Source: Mycolicibacterium cosmeticum
Lineage (GTDB): Bacteria > Actinomycetota > Actinomycetes > Mycobacteriales > Mycobacteriaceae
Reading direction: 5' to 3'
Assembly: GCF_000613185.1 (NCBI RefSeq)
Contig: NZ_CCBB010000001.1
Coordinates: 2,728,001-2,792,000, forward strand
Length of the DNA stretch: 64,000 nucleotides
In this document: positions 31,018 through 42,736 of the stretch, piece by piece
How positions within the stretch are numbered: the stretch's first letter is position 1
Layout: each line of letters starts with the position of its first letter
Program-made: the position numbers and the translations under genes
Notes under the pieces: model-generated
Database searches by the model: none
What the model was told of the DNA's origin: nothing
Seen by the model: the letters and a program-made list of their open reading frames with translations, nothing else

Positions 31018-31470
31018 ATGACGTACAACAAGAACCCGGCGGCGGTGCAGGCCCTGACCCCCGAGCAATACCGGGTGACCCAGCGCGACGGCACCGAGCG
31101 GCCATTCACCGGTGAGTATTGGGACAACCACGAACCGGGTATCTACGTCGACGTGGTGTCGGGCGAGCCGCTGTTCGCCTCGGTCGACAAGTTCGACAGC
31201 GGCAGCGGGTGGCCCAGCTTCACCAAACCGATCGAGAAAACCAACGTGGTGGAGAAGCGCGACTTTTCGCACCTGATGATCAGAACCGAAGTGCGCTCGG
31301 CCGGCGCCGACAGCCACCTCGGCCATCTGTTCACCGACGGACCGCGCGACCGCGGTGGCTTGCGCTACTGCATCAACTCGGCTTCGCTGAGGTTCATCCA
31401 CCTCGACGATCTCGAGGAGCAGGGCTACGGCGAGTACCGGACCCTTTTCACGACCAAGGAGGACAAGTGA
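31018..31470 (+). CDS. msrB: Peptide methionine (R)-S-oxide reductase
   Basis: 150 aa. It reduces the R epimer of methionine sulfoxide. [14 protein letters not shown] and [11 protein letters not shown] are conserved, and the catalytic Cys is in [12 protein letters not shown] (about residue 120). The two CxxC zinc-binding pairs seen in many MsrB proteins are absent, so this is the zinc-free type. It is coupled to msrA by a GTGA overlap. Confidence 0.95.
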   Translation: MTYNKNPAAVQALTPEQYRVTQRDGTERPFTGEYWDNHEPGIYVDVVSGEPLFASVDKFDSGSGWPSFTKPIEKTNVVEKRDFSHLMIRTEVRSAGADSHLGHLFTDGPRDRGGLRYCINSASLRFIHLDDLEEQGYGEYRTLFTTKEDK

Positions 31471-31982
31471 GCAATTACCAGAAGGCGATTCTGGCCGGCG
31501 GGTGCTTCTGGGGCATGCAGGACCTGATCCGCAAGCAGCCCGGTGTCGTGTCCACCCGGGTCGGCTACACCGGCGGGCGCAACGATCACGCGACCTACCG
31601 CAACCATCCCGGCCACGCCGAGGCGGTGGAGATCATCTACGACCCGGCGCAGACCGACTACCGTGCGCTGCTGGAGTTCTTCTTCCAGATCCACGATCCG
31701 TCCACCAAGGACCGGCAGGGCAATGACGTGGGCAGCAGCTACCGTTCGGCGATCTTCTACGTCGACGACGAACAGAGGCGCATCGCGCTGGACACCATCG
31801 CCGACGTGGACGCGTCCGGTCTGTGGCCGGGCAAGGTGGTGACCGAGGTGGTGCCCGAGGCCGACTTCTGGGAGGCCGAGCCCGAGCATCAGGATTACCT
31901 GGTGCGGTACCCGTCGGGCTACACCTGCCACTTCCCGCGGCCCGGCTGGAAGCTGCCGAAGCGCGCCGACGCTAGCGCCTAG
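31467..31982 (+). CDS. msrA: Peptide methionine (S)-S-oxide reductase
   Basis: 171 aa. The catalytic motif GGCFWGMQD is at residues about 11-19. [28 protein letters not shown] and YRSAIFY complete the family pattern. The start GTG 31467 overlaps the msrB stop and has AAGGAGG 4 bp upstream. The last 11 bp overlap the convergent P450 gene. msrA beside cyp138 matches M. tuberculosis Rv0137c/Rv0136. Confidence 0.95.
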   Translation: MSNYQKAILAGGCFWGMQDLIRKQPGVVSTRVGYTGGRNDHATYRNHPGHAEAVEIIYDPAQTDYRALLEFFFQIHDPSTKDRQGNDVGSSYRSAIFYVDDEQRRIALDTIADVDASGLWPGKVVTEVVPEADFWEAEPEHQDYLVRYPSGYTCHFPRPGWKLPKRADASA

Positions 31983-33318
31983 TCAGCGTCACCCGGCCAC
32001 CGCGCTTCGGTGTGTAGGCCACTCCCCTGGAGTGCACCGCCTCACCGGGCGCGGTGGCGGTGGCAATGGTGAAGTGCCGCAAGACGGTTCGCAGCACCAC
32101 GTCCATCTCGACGTTGGCGAACACCGCCCCGACGCAGCGCCGTGTGCCGCCGCCGTAGGGCACCCAGGCCAGCGGGGGCCGGGTGCCGACGAACCGCTGC
32201 GGGTCGAACCGGTCCGGGTCGGCGAATTCCCGCCTGTGCAGCTGGGACAGGCTCACCATGATCGAATGCCCTTGCGGGACAACCCATTCACCCAGCTGGA
32301 AGGTCGGCGCGTAGACGTGCCTGCCGGCGAAATCGATGACGGTGCGGGCCCGCTGGGTTTCCAGGATGACGGCCTGCCGGTACTCGTTCCCGTCACCCGC
32401 GTCGGCCTCCTGCACCAGCCGGGCCAGCACCTGCGGATGCCGGCTCGCCCGCTCGAACACCCAGGCCAGCGTCGACGCCGTCGTCTCGTGCCCGGCCGCC
32501 AGCAGGGTGAGCAGTTCGTCCGCGATGTCCTGGCGCGACATGGCCGTGCCGTCCTCATAGGTGGTGCGCAACAACAGCGCCAGCACGTCGTCGCGCTCGG
32601 CCAGCCCGGGGTCGGCCCGCACGTCGTCGATCAGCCGGCCGACCACCGCGTCGTACTGGCGCCGGTATTCGGCCAACCGCCCCCACGGGCTCCAGCGCCC
32701 GTAGTTCCGTTTCGGGGCGGGCAGGGTGGCCACCCGAGAGCCCAGCGTCACCCAGGGCGGGATGATACGGCGCAAGTCGTCCAGGTGCGCGCCGTCGGCG
32801 CCGAACACCGCGCGCAGGATTGCGTTCAAGGTGATCCGCATCATCGGTTCCAGCGTCGGAAATTCTTGACCGACAGGCCAATTCGCCGCCTCGCGCAGCG
32901 TCTCCTCTTCGAAGATGCGCTCGTAGTTCTTGATGCTCTTGCCGTGGAAGGGCGGGGTGAGCAGCTTGCGCCGGCGGCGGTGCTCGGCACGGTCCAGCGC
33001 GAACACCGAGCCCGGGCCCAGCACCCGGGACAGGTTCGGCTGGATGTTGCCGACATCGTCGGTGTTGGCCGCGAACAACTGCTTGGCCAGCTGCGGGTCG
33101 GCGATGATGACGGTCTGCCCGTATACCGGCAGGCTGACCGTGACCGCGGCCCCGTGGCGCCGCACCAGGTGGTCGGTCATCTGCCTGCGGAACAGCGCGA
33201 AGGCGAAGCCCTGCAGCGGGCGGGCGATGCGCGGGCCGGGCGGTAGGTGCCCGACCCTGTCGGCAGCGGACTGCTCGGTGGTTACCTCGGTGCTCGTTCG
33301 GCTGACTGTCTCGGTCAT
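31972..33318 (-). CDS. cyp138: Cytochrome P450, CYP138 family
   Basis: 448 aa. The heme loop is [18 protein letters not shown] (Cys ligand). The I-helix oxygen-activation motif is [10 protein letters not shown], and the K-helix position has ETQRAR (ExxR). [19 protein letters not shown] and [12 protein letters not shown] match CYP138 of M. tuberculosis as I recall it, and the msrA and tetR neighbours are also conserved. The ATG at 33318 follows GGAG by 7 bp; a GTG at 33324 overlaps that site and is less likely. The substrate is unknown. The promoter carries two palindromic operators. Confidence 0.92.
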   Translation of the reverse strand: MTETVSRTSTEVTTEQSAADRVGHLPPGPRIARPLQGFAFALFRRQMTDHLVRRHGAAVTVSLPVYGQTVIIADPQLAKQLFAANTDDVGNIQPNLSRVLGPGSVFALDRAEHRRRRKLLTPPFHGKSIKNYERIFEEETLREAANWPVGQEFPTLEPMMRITLNAILRAVFGADGAHLDDLRRIIPPWVTLGSRVATLPAPKRNYGRWSPWGRLAEYRRQYDAVVGRLIDDVRADPGLAERDDVLALLLRTTYEDGTAMSRQDIADELLTLLAAGHETTASTLAWVFERASRHPQVLARLVQEADAGDGNEYRQAVILETQRARTVIDFAGRHVYAPTFQLGEWVVPQGHSIMVSLSQLHRREFADPDRFDPQRFVGTRPPLAWVPYGGGTRRCVGAVFANVEMDVVLRTVLRHFTIATATAPGEAVHSRGVAYTPKRGGRVTLTRR

Positions 33319-33339
33319 GCGCACTCCAGACCCCTACGG

Positions 33340-33390
33340 TGGTACTGCTCTGTACCAGCGGTGTATGCGATACGGTACTCCGTGGTACCG
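33340..33390. promoter_or_regulatory. Paired operators NGGTAC-N6-GTACCN between cyp138 and tetR
   Basis: TGGTAC-N6-GTACCA (33340-33357) and CGGTAC-N6-GTACCG (33373-33390) are two perfect 6-bp-arm palindromes of identical layout, centred 33 bp apart in the 99-bp divergent region. They are the likely binding sites of the adjacent TetR protein. Confidence 0.75.
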
Positions 33391-33417
33391 AATGGGCGCA
33401 AGAGTCTGGAGGAGGAC

Positions 33418-33998
33418 ATGGCCGCACCCGCCGTTCCGACATTCCGGGCCCGCCTGCTCGACGGGCTGGCCGCGTCCATCGCCGAACGCGGTTACCGGGC
33501 CACCACGGTCGCCGATATCGTCCGCCACGCCCGGACGTCCAAACGCACCTTCTATGGCGAGTTCACCGACAAGGAGGAGTGTTTCGTCGAGCTGCTGCGC
33601 GCCAACAACGACGAACTCATCGCGGGCATCCGGGCCGCGGTCGACGAGCAGGCCCCGTGGCGCGACCAGATCGCCAGGCCGCCCACTCCTACGTCGACCA
33701 CATCGCGGCGCGGCCGGAGATCACCCTCAGCTGGATCCGCGAGCTGCCGGCGCTCGGCTCCTCGGTGCGCACCATTCAGCGCTCGGCGATGAGCGCACTG
33801 ACCGACATGCTCATCGATCTCTCCGACAGCGACGGATTCCGCCGGGCCGGCCTGGCACCGGTGTCCCGGCCGCTGGCGGTCATCCTGCTCGGCGGGCTGC
33901 GCGAGTTGACCGCGCTGACCGTCGAGGACGGCCGGCCCGTGCAGGACATCCTGGAGCCGGCGATCACCGCCTCGGTGGCGGTGCTGGGCGCGCCGACG

Positions 33999-34022
<24 letters not shown>
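33418..34022 (+). pseudogene. TetR-family regulator of cyp138, disrupted by a frameshift
   Basis: The first frame (ATG 33418, GGAGGA upstream) gives a full TetR DNA-binding domain: LAASIAERGYRATTVADIV, KRTFYGEFTDKEECFVELL, to about RDQIA. Near 33673-33680 the homology jumps to another frame, QAAHSYVDHIAARPEITLSW, and runs to the stop at 34022. The total of 605 bp is one short of a multiple of three, so one base is missing. Restored, the protein would be about 201 aa. As read, it is truncated to a DNA-binding domain plus a foreign tail. A sequencing error cannot be excluded. It is divergent from cyp138 with paired operators between. Confidence 0.8.
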
Positions 34023-36333
<2,311 letters not shown>

Positions 36334-36334
36334 G

Positions 36335-37048
36335 TCAGACCGGCTTGGTGAAGTACAGCGCCACGCTCTTGCCGATCAGCGGGTTGAGCAGGTCCTCGGC
36401 GGTGCGGGTCAGCCAGGGCCGGCTCATCATGTCCCACACCAACAGCTTGTGGTAGGCCGTGACCGCCGGGTGTTTCGGTTTGTCAACGCCGACAGCGCAT
36501 TTCAGCCACCAGAACGGTGAGTGCAGGGCGTGGGCGTGGTGGGCGTGGGCGAACGTCACACCCCGCGCGGTGATCTTGTCGCGCAGTTCGTCGGCGCGAT
36601 AGATACGGATGTGGCCGCCCTCGTTGGCGTGGTATTCGTCGGACAGCAGCCAGCACACCTTCTCCGGCAACCAGCGCGGCACGGTCACCGCCAGCGTGCC
36701 GCCGGGTTTGAGCACCCGGACCAGTTCGGCGATCGCGCGATCGTCGGCGGGCACGTGCTCCAAGATCTCCGAGGCGATCACCACGTCGAAGGTGCCGTCG
36801 GCGTAGGGCAGGTCCAGGGCGTCACCCTTGACCGCCTCCGCGCGCGCCCCGGCCGGCGCCTCGCCCTGCTCCTTCATCGCGGTCAGGATGGCGTCCACAT
36901 CGTTGAGGTCCTCGACACTCTGGTCGAAGGCGATGACGTCGGCGCCGCGCCGGTAGGCCTCGAACGAGTGCCGGCCCGCACCGCAGCCCACGTCGATCAC
37001 CGAGGTGCCGGGCCCGATGCCCAGCCGGTCATAGTCGACGGTCAGCAC
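36335..37048 (-). CDS. Class I SAM methyltransferase
   Basis: 237 aa. VIDVGCGAGRHSFEAYRRGA is motif I, FDVVIASEILEHVPADDRAI motif II/post-II, LVRVLKPGGTLAVTVPRW motif III. The C-terminal part, with HHAHALHSPFWWLKCAVG, looks membrane-associating. The GTG start at 37048 overlaps the glycosyltransferase stop by 7 bp and has AGAGGAAG upstream. It probably methylates the glycosylated lipid or metabolite made by this cluster. Confidence 0.86.
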   Translation of the reverse strand: MLTVDYDRLGIGPGTSVIDVGCGAGRHSFEAYRRGADVIAFDQSVEDLNDVDAILTAMKEQGEAPAGARAEAVKGDALDLPYADGTFDVVIASEILEHVPADDRAIAELVRVLKPGGTLAVTVPRWLPEKVCWLLSDEYHANEGGHIRIYRADELRDKITARGVTFAHAHHAHALHSPFWWLKCAVGVDKPKHPAVTAYHKLLVWDMMSRPWLTRTAEDLLNPLIGKSVALYFTKPV

Positions 37049-38274
37049 GTCGTCTTCCTCTCGATCGCCTTCTCGTACACCGCAACCGTCTGGGCGGCCA
37101 CGGATTCCCAACTGAACACGTCCAATGCCCGTCGGCGGCCGGCCGCGCCGAGCGTGCGGCGCTGCGCCGGGGAATCCAACAATTCGCCGAGCACCGCGGT
37201 GAGCCGGTCGATATCGCCGGGCGGCACCAGGCGCGCACACGCACCCTCGGTGCCCAGCACCTCCGGCAGCGCCCCGGCCCGGCTGGCCACGATGGGTGTA
37301 CCGCTGGCCATCGCCTCCACCGCCGGCAGCGAGAATCCCTCGTACAGCGAAGGGATGCAAGCGATCTCGGCGGACGCCAGCAGTCCGGCCAACTCCTCGT
37401 CCGGCAGCCCGCTGGAGGCGTGCACGATATCGGAGATGCCGAGTTCGGCGATCAGCTTCTCGGTGGGGCCGTTGGGTTCCAGCTTGGACACCAACTGCAC
37501 GTCGAGGTTGTGCCGGGCGCGCAACCGGGCAACGGCGTGCAGCAGGTTGCTCACCCCCTTGAGCGGCACGTCGGCGCTGGCGATCGCGATGATGCGCCCG
37601 GGCACCCGCTGTTCGGCGGGCCGGAACAGTTCGGTGTCCACCCCCAGCGGCACCACGTGCAGCTGGTCCTCGGACACCCCGAAGTCCTCGGCGATATCGG
37701 CGGCCGAGGTGCTGGAGACGGTCAGCAGTTCCGGAATGCGGCGGGCCACCCGCTTCTGCATCTCGGCGAATCCGTACCAGCGCCGCACCAGCGGCTTGCG
37801 CCACCACGGGGCCGCGGCCACCTCGAGCACCCGGTCCCGGGTGATGGGGTGATGCACGGTGGCGACCAGCGGGATGTCCTTCGCGACGCCCAGCAGTGCC
37901 GCGCCCAGGCTCTGGTTGTCGTGCACCACGTCGAAGTCGTCGCGGCGCCCGGCCAGGATGCGCGCGGCCCGCATGCAGAAGGTGCGCGGCTCGGGGAAGC
38001 CGGCCGACCACATGGTCGCCAGTTCCAGCACATCGATGTGGTCCCGGATCTCGCTCGGGTGCGGCACCCGGAACGGATCGGGTTCGCGGTACAGGTCCAG
38101 GCTGGGCACCTGCGTCAGCGTGACGCGCGGGTCGAGGCCTTCCGGATAGGGCTGCCCGGAGAACACCTCCACCTGGTGTCCGAGCTCGACGAGCCCGCGC
38201 GACAGGTGCCGCACGTACACACCCTGGCCACCGCAATGCGTCTTGCTCCGGTAGGAGAGAAGGGCGATGCGCAC
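37042..38274 (-). CDS. Family 4 glycosyltransferase
   Basis: 410 aa, GT-B fold. The N-terminal acceptor domain begins RIALLSYRSKTHCGGQGVYV (Gly-rich loop). The C-terminal donor domain has IASADVPLKGVSNLLHAVAR (the xxKG phosphate-binding motif) and SLYEGFSLPAVEAMASGTPI (E-x7-E). The ATG at 38274 follows a leader of about 45 nt containing the operator. It is the first gene of the operon glycosyltransferase, methyltransferase, prenyltransferase-like. The likely product is a glycosylated, methylated lipid or terpenoid; this is inference. Confidence 0.88.
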   Translation of the reverse strand: MRIALLSYRSKTHCGGQGVYVRHLSRGLVELGHQVEVFSGQPYPEGLDPRVTLTQVPSLDLYREPDPFRVPHPSEIRDHIDVLELATMWSAGFPEPRTFCMRAARILAGRRDDFDVVHDNQSLGAALLGVAKDIPLVATVHHPITRDRVLEVAAAPWWRKPLVRRWYGFAEMQKRVARRIPELLTVSSTSAADIAEDFGVSEDQLHVVPLGVDTELFRPAEQRVPGRIIAIASADVPLKGVSNLLHAVARLRARHNLDVQLVSKLEPNGPTEKLIAELGISDIVHASSGLPDEELAGLLASAEIACIPSLYEGFSLPAVEAMASGTPIVASRAGALPEVLGTEGACARLVPPGDIDRLTAVLGELLDSPAQRRTLGAAGRRRALDVFSWESVAAQTVAVYEKAIERKTTC

Positions 38275-38309
38275 GTCAGCTCAATCCGCTGAACTGCAGC
38301 GGGGCCACA

Positions 38310-38354
38310 CTGGACATGTGTCCAGACTATAGTTTGACGAGCTAGCAGACGCAA
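38310..38354 (-). promoter_or_regulatory. Promoter plus perfect palindromic operator of the GT4 operon
   Basis: Minus strand: -35 TTGCGT (38349-38354), exactly 17 bp, -10 TATAGT (38326-38331), immediately followed by the palindrome CTGGACA-N2-TGTCCAG (38310-38325). The operator covers the start site, so repression is expected. The half-sites match those at the TetR gene 3.7 kb away. Confidence 0.8.
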
Positions 38355-38878
38355 TGCGTCCGGCGGGTTCCTTCCGGGTTCGGCAGCACGAAGGCAAACG
38401 GGGTCGGGAAGCCCAGACCGGTCAGCCCACCGCGCCGGACGGTGTCGATCGCGACGGCGCGCACCTGCCCGGAACTCGGCTCATAGCAATACAGGCGGCC
38501 CTCCCCGGCGTCGACGACGAGCACCCAGTGCCGCGGGATGAACCGGCCGACGAGCACCGCCACCGGGCGCCCGGACCGGACCGCGGCCAGCACATCCGCG
38601 AGGTCGTCACGGCCGCCGGACAACAGTCCCCGGAACACCCGCCATCGGTACCGGACCGGGCTGTGCGCGTTGATCGCCCGCGCCACCCCGGCCGGCGTCG
38701 TACCCAGCCGCCGCGGCCAGATCCGGTTGACCAGCCGGTGCACCCGACCCTGCTCGGCGTGGAAGTGCGGCTCGTCCAAGACCGCGCGGTAGGCCGGGTC
38801 CAGCAGCGCACCGGCCACCACCGCCACGGTGGGACCACAGGTGACGCCGTCGCGCTGGCGCAGGCCGGCGAGCTTCAT
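38342..38878 (-). CDS. C39/papain-fold cysteine peptidase-like protein
   Basis: 178 aa. The nucleophile motif is QRDGVTCGPTVAVVAGALLD (Cys about residue 14), and FIPRHWVLVVDA supplies the His, with the acid probably in the following strand. It is a stand-alone peptidase_C39-like or transglutaminase-like domain without membrane helices or ABC parts. Its 3' end contains the promoter of the GT4 operon, so read-through is possible. Substrate unknown. Confidence 0.75.
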   Translation of the reverse strand: MKLAGLRQRDGVTCGPTVAVVAGALLDPAYRAVLDEPHFHAEQGRVHRLVNRIWPRRLGTTPAGVARAINAHSPVRYRWRVFRGLLSGGRDDLADVLAAVRSGRPVAVLVGRFIPRHWVLVVDAGEGRLYCYEPSSGQVRAVAIDTVRRGGLTGLGFPTPFAFVLPNPEGTRRTHCVC

Positions 38879-39025
38879 CGCATCCAGGCTAGTGGCGAAG
38901 GGCTACCCAGGCGCCAGCAAAGTGCCTAGGCTCAGGCAAACAACCGGTACCCCTGGTTTCGGATACAGCTTTCTGTCAATATTACCGACGAGTAAGTACG
39001 GCTCTTCGACGTAGCGGGGTGGGTA

Positions 39026-40864
39026 ATGACGCAACACATCGCAGACGGTGTCTCGATTTCGGCCGCGGCCGGAACCGAAGGCGGGGGTGCCGCGCTGGAC
39101 CAGGTGATCGGCATGTCGGTGGCCACCGCCATCATCACCGCGGGCCTGCTCTGGATCGGCTATCTGCACCGGCAGCGGCGCATCACCTGGTTGCAGAACC
39201 TGGCAGAGACGGCCGGCCGCAAGATGAACCGGCCGCCCTGGGTGGCGCTGCCCTCGCTGCTGTTCACCTCGACCATCATCTGCGCGATGTTCGGCTTCAT
39301 CTGGGATGTCAGCCTGCACATCGGCAAGGGCCGGGACTCCGGACCGCTGGCCAACCCGGCCCACTACTTCATCCTGATCGGCCTGTTCCTGCTGTTCATC
39401 GCGGGCTCGCTGGCGATCATCCTGCCCTACGAGAAGCCGGGGCCGGCCGCGGTGAAGATCACCCGGACCTGGTACGCGCCCGTGGGCGGCATCCTGATGG
39501 CCGGTTGCGGCCTGTACGCGCTCATCGGGTTTCCGCTCGACGACGTCTGGCACCGGATCTTCGGCCAGGACGTCACGTTGTGGGGGCCGACCCACCTGAT
39601 GCTGATCGGCGGCGCGGGGCTGTCCCTGGTGGCCACCCTGCTGCTGACGCGGGAGGGCGATATCGCGATGGGCGCCGACGCTCCGGTACAGCGCCGCAGC
39701 ATCCTGGCGTATCTGGCCTGCGGTGGCCTGGTCATCGGCCTGTCGGTGTTCCCCGTCGAGTACGACTTCGGTGTCGAGCAGTTCCGGCTGGTCCTGCATC
39801 CCATGCTGATCGCGGCCGCGGCGGCCATGGCGCTGGTCACCACCCGGCTCATGCTCGGCCGTTTCGCGACGTTCGGCGCGATTGCCTTCGCGCTGCTCAT
39901 CCGCGGTTTGGTGGCCTTCGCCGTGGGCGGGGTGCTGGGTGCGCCCTACAGCTGGTTCGCGCTCTATCTCGGCTCTGCCCTCGTGGTGGAACTCCTCGGC
40001 CTGACCCCGTTGGTCGACCGCCCCCTCCTGTTCGGTGCCGTCGCCGGCCTGGGCATCGGGTCCGTCGGGATGTGGCTGGAGTCGTTCTGGATCGACGCCG
40101 TGTTCCGCAACCCGTGGCCGCAGAGCATGTGGGCTGAGGCGCTGGCGATGTCGGTGCCCGTCGCGATCGGGATGGGCATGTGCGGTGCACTGCTGGCGAT
40201 CGTCCTCACCGGACAGAAACTGCCGCGCCGCCCCGTCGGGATCGGCATCGTGGCCGCCACGGTGTTGGTCATCGGCGGCGCCGTCGCCAACGGGCTGAAT
40301 GTCACCGTGCCCGAGAACGCCAGCGCGCAGATCACGCTCACCGATACGCCCAGCTCTGAGGGCCAGCGGCTGGCCAACGCCGACGTCCGGATCACCCCGG
40401 CGAACCTGATCGGCGACGACCCGGAGTGGGTGTCGATCCTGGCCTGGCAGGGCAAGCTCGATCACGAACGCGGGTTGGTCATCGATCACCTGGAGAAGGT
40501 GGGCCCCGGTCACTACCGCTCGACGCGGCCCATCCCGGTCTGGGGGACCTGGAAGACCGTGCTGCGGGTACAGGACGGCCGGACCATGGCCGCCGTGCCG
40601 ATCTTCCTGCCCGCCGACCCCGGGATCGGCGCCGAGGAGACCCCGGCCCTGGCCTCGACCACGCGCGACTTCACCGAGGAGATCAAGGTGTTGCAGCGCG
40701 AACGCAATCTCGACGTGCCGTCCTGGCTGTACAGCGCCGCCTCGCTGGTGGTCCTGGTGCGCTCGCTGATCCTGGTGGCCTTGCTGAGTTGGGGTGCGGG
40801 ACGGATCAATTCACGTGAGCAGCACAGCACCGCCGAGACCCGGGAACCCGTCGGGCAGTCGTGA
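39026..40864 (+). CDS. Large polytopic membrane protein with a C-terminal YtkA/FixH-like domain
   Basis: 612 aa. About ten to eleven membrane helices fill residues 28-430, with intramembrane His and Trp residues (WGPTHLMLIGG, VLHPMLIAA, WDVSLHIGKG). An extracytoplasmic domain follows (about 435-560) containing VGPGHYRSTRPIPVWGTWKT, the Gly-x-Tyr...Trp pattern of YtkA/FixH-type domains linked to copper or cytochrome oxidase assembly, then a final helix (about 572-595). GGGGTGGGTA precedes the ATG. It is the first of four genes joined by GTGA overlaps. The family is unknown to me; a metal-handling role is inferred from the partners. Confidence 0.72.
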   Translation: MTQHIADGVSISAAAGTEGGGAALDQVIGMSVATAIITAGLLWIGYLHRQRRITWLQNLAETAGRKMNRPPWVALPSLLFTSTIICAMFGFIWDVSLHIGKGRDSGPLANPAHYFILIGLFLLFIAGSLAIILPYEKPGPAAVKITRTWYAPVGGILMAGCGLYALIGFPLDDVWHRIFGQDVTLWGPTHLMLIGGAGLSLVATLLLTREGDIAMGADAPVQRRSILAYLACGGLVIGLSVFPVEYDFGVEQFRLVLHPMLIAAAAAMALVTTRLMLGRFATFGAIAFALLIRGLVAFAVGGVLGAPYSWFALYLGSALVVELLGLTPLVDRPLLFGAVAGLGIGSVGMWLESFWIDAVFRNPWPQSMWAEALAMSVPVAIGMGMCGALLAIVLTGQKLPRRPVGIGIVAATVLVIGGAVANGLNVTVPENASAQITLTDTPSSEGQRLANADVRITPANLIGDDPEWVSILAWQGKLDHERGLVIDHLEKVGPGHYRSTRPIPVWGTWKTVLRVQDGRTMAAVPIFLPADPGIGAEETPALASTTRDFTEEIKVLQRERNLDVPSWLYSAASLVVLVRSLILVALLSWGAGRINSREQHSTAETREPVGQS

Positions 40865-41031
40865 CGGTTCTCGCCGACCACTCGCTCTGGCTGGCGCTGC
40901 CGGCGTTCGCACCGGCCGTCGTGGTTGCCGGCGTGGTGGCGTGGGTGGCCATGCGCGACCGCCGGGCCGGCCCCGATGATGGGTCTGACAGCGAGGACCC
41001 AGGTTCGACCGAAGAGGATGACTCAGCGTGA
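40861..41031 (+). CDS. Small single-pass membrane protein, 56 aa
   Basis: Starts GTG 40861 overlapping the previous stop (GTGA), ends TGA 41031 overlapping the next start (GTGA). Residues about 9-31 form one membrane helix (LALPAFAPAVVVAGVVAWVA), followed by RDRRAG and a very acidic tail (DDGSDSEDPGSTEEDDS). The double overlap makes this a secure gene despite its size. Probably an accessory subunit of the operon's membrane complex. Confidence 0.8.
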   Translation: MTVLADHSLWLALPAFAPAVVVAGVVAWVAMRDRRAGPDDGSDSEDPGSTEEDDSA

Positions 41032-41456
41032 AGCTCGTGAAGACACTGACCGCCGTCGGTGCGGTCGCCCTGGTGGTCGCTGGTTGCGGCGGTGCGCCGT
41101 CGTCTGAGACCACCGGCACCTCGGCCCCCACCGGTTCGGCGAACACCGGCTCGGCGGCCCCGGAGATGACCGACCAGCAGTCCCCGCCGGAGCGGGTCGT
41201 CATCGACGTCACCATCGCCGGGGGCAATGTCACCCCGACCAATCAGCAGGTCCAGGCGAAGGTCAAGCAGCCGATCATCGTGCGGGTCAACAGCGATGCC
41301 GCCGATCAGCTGCACGTGCACTCCAACCCCGAGCACACCTTCGACATCAAGCCGGAGAACGGGCAGGCGTTCCAGTTCACCGTGGACGTGCCGGGCAGGG
41401 TTGACGTCGAACTGCACCACCTGAACAAGACGGTCGCGACCATCACGGTGCAGTGA
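41028..41456 (+). CDS. Cupredoxin-like lipoprotein
   Basis: 142 aa. Lipobox VVAGC (Cys20) after a hydrophobic signal, then a Ser/Thr/Gly-rich spacer. Residues about 55-142 form a small beta-sandwich with DQLHVHSNPEHTFDIKPENG and VDVELHHLNKTVATITV, similar to EfeO/cupredoxin_1 domains. The classic Cys/Met copper ligands are absent; the His cluster could bind metal. GTG start overlapping the previous stop. Likely sits outside the membrane with the YtkA-like domain. Confidence 0.8.
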   Translation: MKLVKTLTAVGAVALVVAGCGGAPSSETTGTSAPTGSANTGSAAPEMTDQQSPPERVVIDVTIAGGNVTPTNQQVQAKVKQPIIVRVNSDAADQLHVHSNPEHTFDIKPENGQAFQFTVDVPGRVDVELHHLNKTVATITVQ

Positions 41457-42727
41457 CCGTACTGGCGCACGGGCTCGGCGGTTCCACCGATCTCCCGATC
41501 CCGCTGACCTACGCGCTGATCGGCGCGGCGTGGGCGCTGACCTTCACCTTCGCGGTGGTGGCGCTGGCGTGGCGGAAGCCCCGTTTCGATCCCGCGACGC
41601 CGGGACGGCCGCTGCCGAGCTGGGTGACGTCGTTCGTCGACGCGCCCCCGACCCGCTGGGCGGTGGGCCTGCTGGGGCTCGGGTTCGCGGTGTGGGTGGC
41701 GGCCGCCGCCGTCCTCGGACCGCAGAACTCGTCCAACGCCCTGCCCGGGGTGTTCTACGTGCTGCTGTGGGTCGGATCGGTCGCGCTGTCAGTGCTTTTC
41801 GGTCCGGTGTGGCGAGCGCTGTCCCCGGTGCGTACGGTGGCCCGGCTGTTCCGGATCCGGGCGAACTCCTATCCCGAGCGCTTGGGATACTGGCCCGCGG
41901 CATTGGGCCTGTTCGCCTTCGTCTGGCTCGAGCTCGCCAGCCCGGACCCGGGTTCGCTTTCCGCCGTGAAGATTTGGTTGGTCGTCTACCTCGGCGTCAC
42001 CCTGGGTGGGGCGTTCGCGTTCGGCACGCGCTGGTGCTCGCATGCCGACCCGTTCGAGGTGTACAGCGTGGTCGCCTCGCGGTGCGCGCCGGTGCGCCGC
42101 AACCCCGACGGGCGGATCGCGCTGGGGAACCCGTTCAACCACCTGCCCACGCTGCCGATCCGGCCGGCGTCGGTGACCGTGTTGGCGGTGCTGCTCGGGT
42201 CGACGGCCTTCGACAGTTTCTCGGCTACGCCCGCCTGGCGCGGTTTCGTCGACGCGCACACGTCCGGCGCCTGGCAGGCAACGGCTTTCAAGACCGCGGG
42301 CCTGGTGGTCTTCGTGGCGACGGTGGCGGTGACGTTCAGCCTGGCGGCCCGTGCGACGGGCGGGGTCGACCGGGAGTTGCGCCGGCGGCTGCCGGGCTTG
42401 ATGGCGCATTCGTTGATCCCGATCGTCATCGGTTATGTGTTCGCGCACTATCTGACCTATCTGGTCGAGAAGGGCCAGCAGACGGTGTACGCGCTGCTGG
42501 GGATGCACGACGCTCAGGTCTATTACGTGCTGTCCCTGCATCCGTCGGCGCTGGCCACGTCGAAGGTGCTCTTCGTCGTGGTCGGCCACATCGCCGGGGT
42601 GATCGCCGCACACGACTGCGCGTTACGGGTGCTGCCCAAGCGACATCAGTTGACCGGGCAGCTGGCGATGATGCTGGTGATGGTCGGCTACACGTTCACC
42701 GGGTTGTACCTGCTGTTCGGCGGCTAG
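41453..42727 (+). CDS. Polytopic membrane protein of the cupredoxin operon
   Basis: 424 aa, about nine to ten membrane helices, with a positively charged loop after residue 120 (RTVARLFRIRANSYPERLGY). His residues recur near membrane faces (SHADPFEVY, MAHSLIPIVIGYVFAHYLTY, LSLHPSALATSK, HIAGVIAAHDCAL) and could bind heme or metal. The GTG start overlaps the lipoprotein stop. No family recognised. The TAG stop is part of the TAGGCT -10 of the next gene. Confidence 0.72.
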   Translation: MTVLAHGLGGSTDLPIPLTYALIGAAWALTFTFAVVALAWRKPRFDPATPGRPLPSWVTSFVDAPPTRWAVGLLGLGFAVWVAAAAVLGPQNSSNALPGVFYVLLWVGSVALSVLFGPVWRALSPVRTVARLFRIRANSYPERLGYWPAALGLFAFVWLELASPDPGSLSAVKIWLVVYLGVTLGGAFAFGTRWCSHADPFEVYSVVASRCAPVRRNPDGRIALGNPFNHLPTLPIRPASVTVLAVLLGSTAFDSFSATPAWRGFVDAHTSGAWQATAFKTAGLVVFVATVAVTFSLAARATGGVDRELRRRLPGLMAHSLIPIVIGYVFAHYLTYLVEKGQQTVYALLGMHDAQVYYVLSLHPSALATSKVLFVVVGHIAGVIAAHDCALRVLPKRHQLTGQLAMMLVMVGYTFTGLYLLFGG

Positions 42728-42736
42728 GCTTTCGGC

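Noticed and set aside
36335..38236. A 633-codon minus-strand frame across the methyltransferase and glycosyltransferase genes
   Set aside because: Only its last 237 codons are a real protein (methyltransferase from GTG 37048); the first part is an out-of-frame reading of the GT4 gene.
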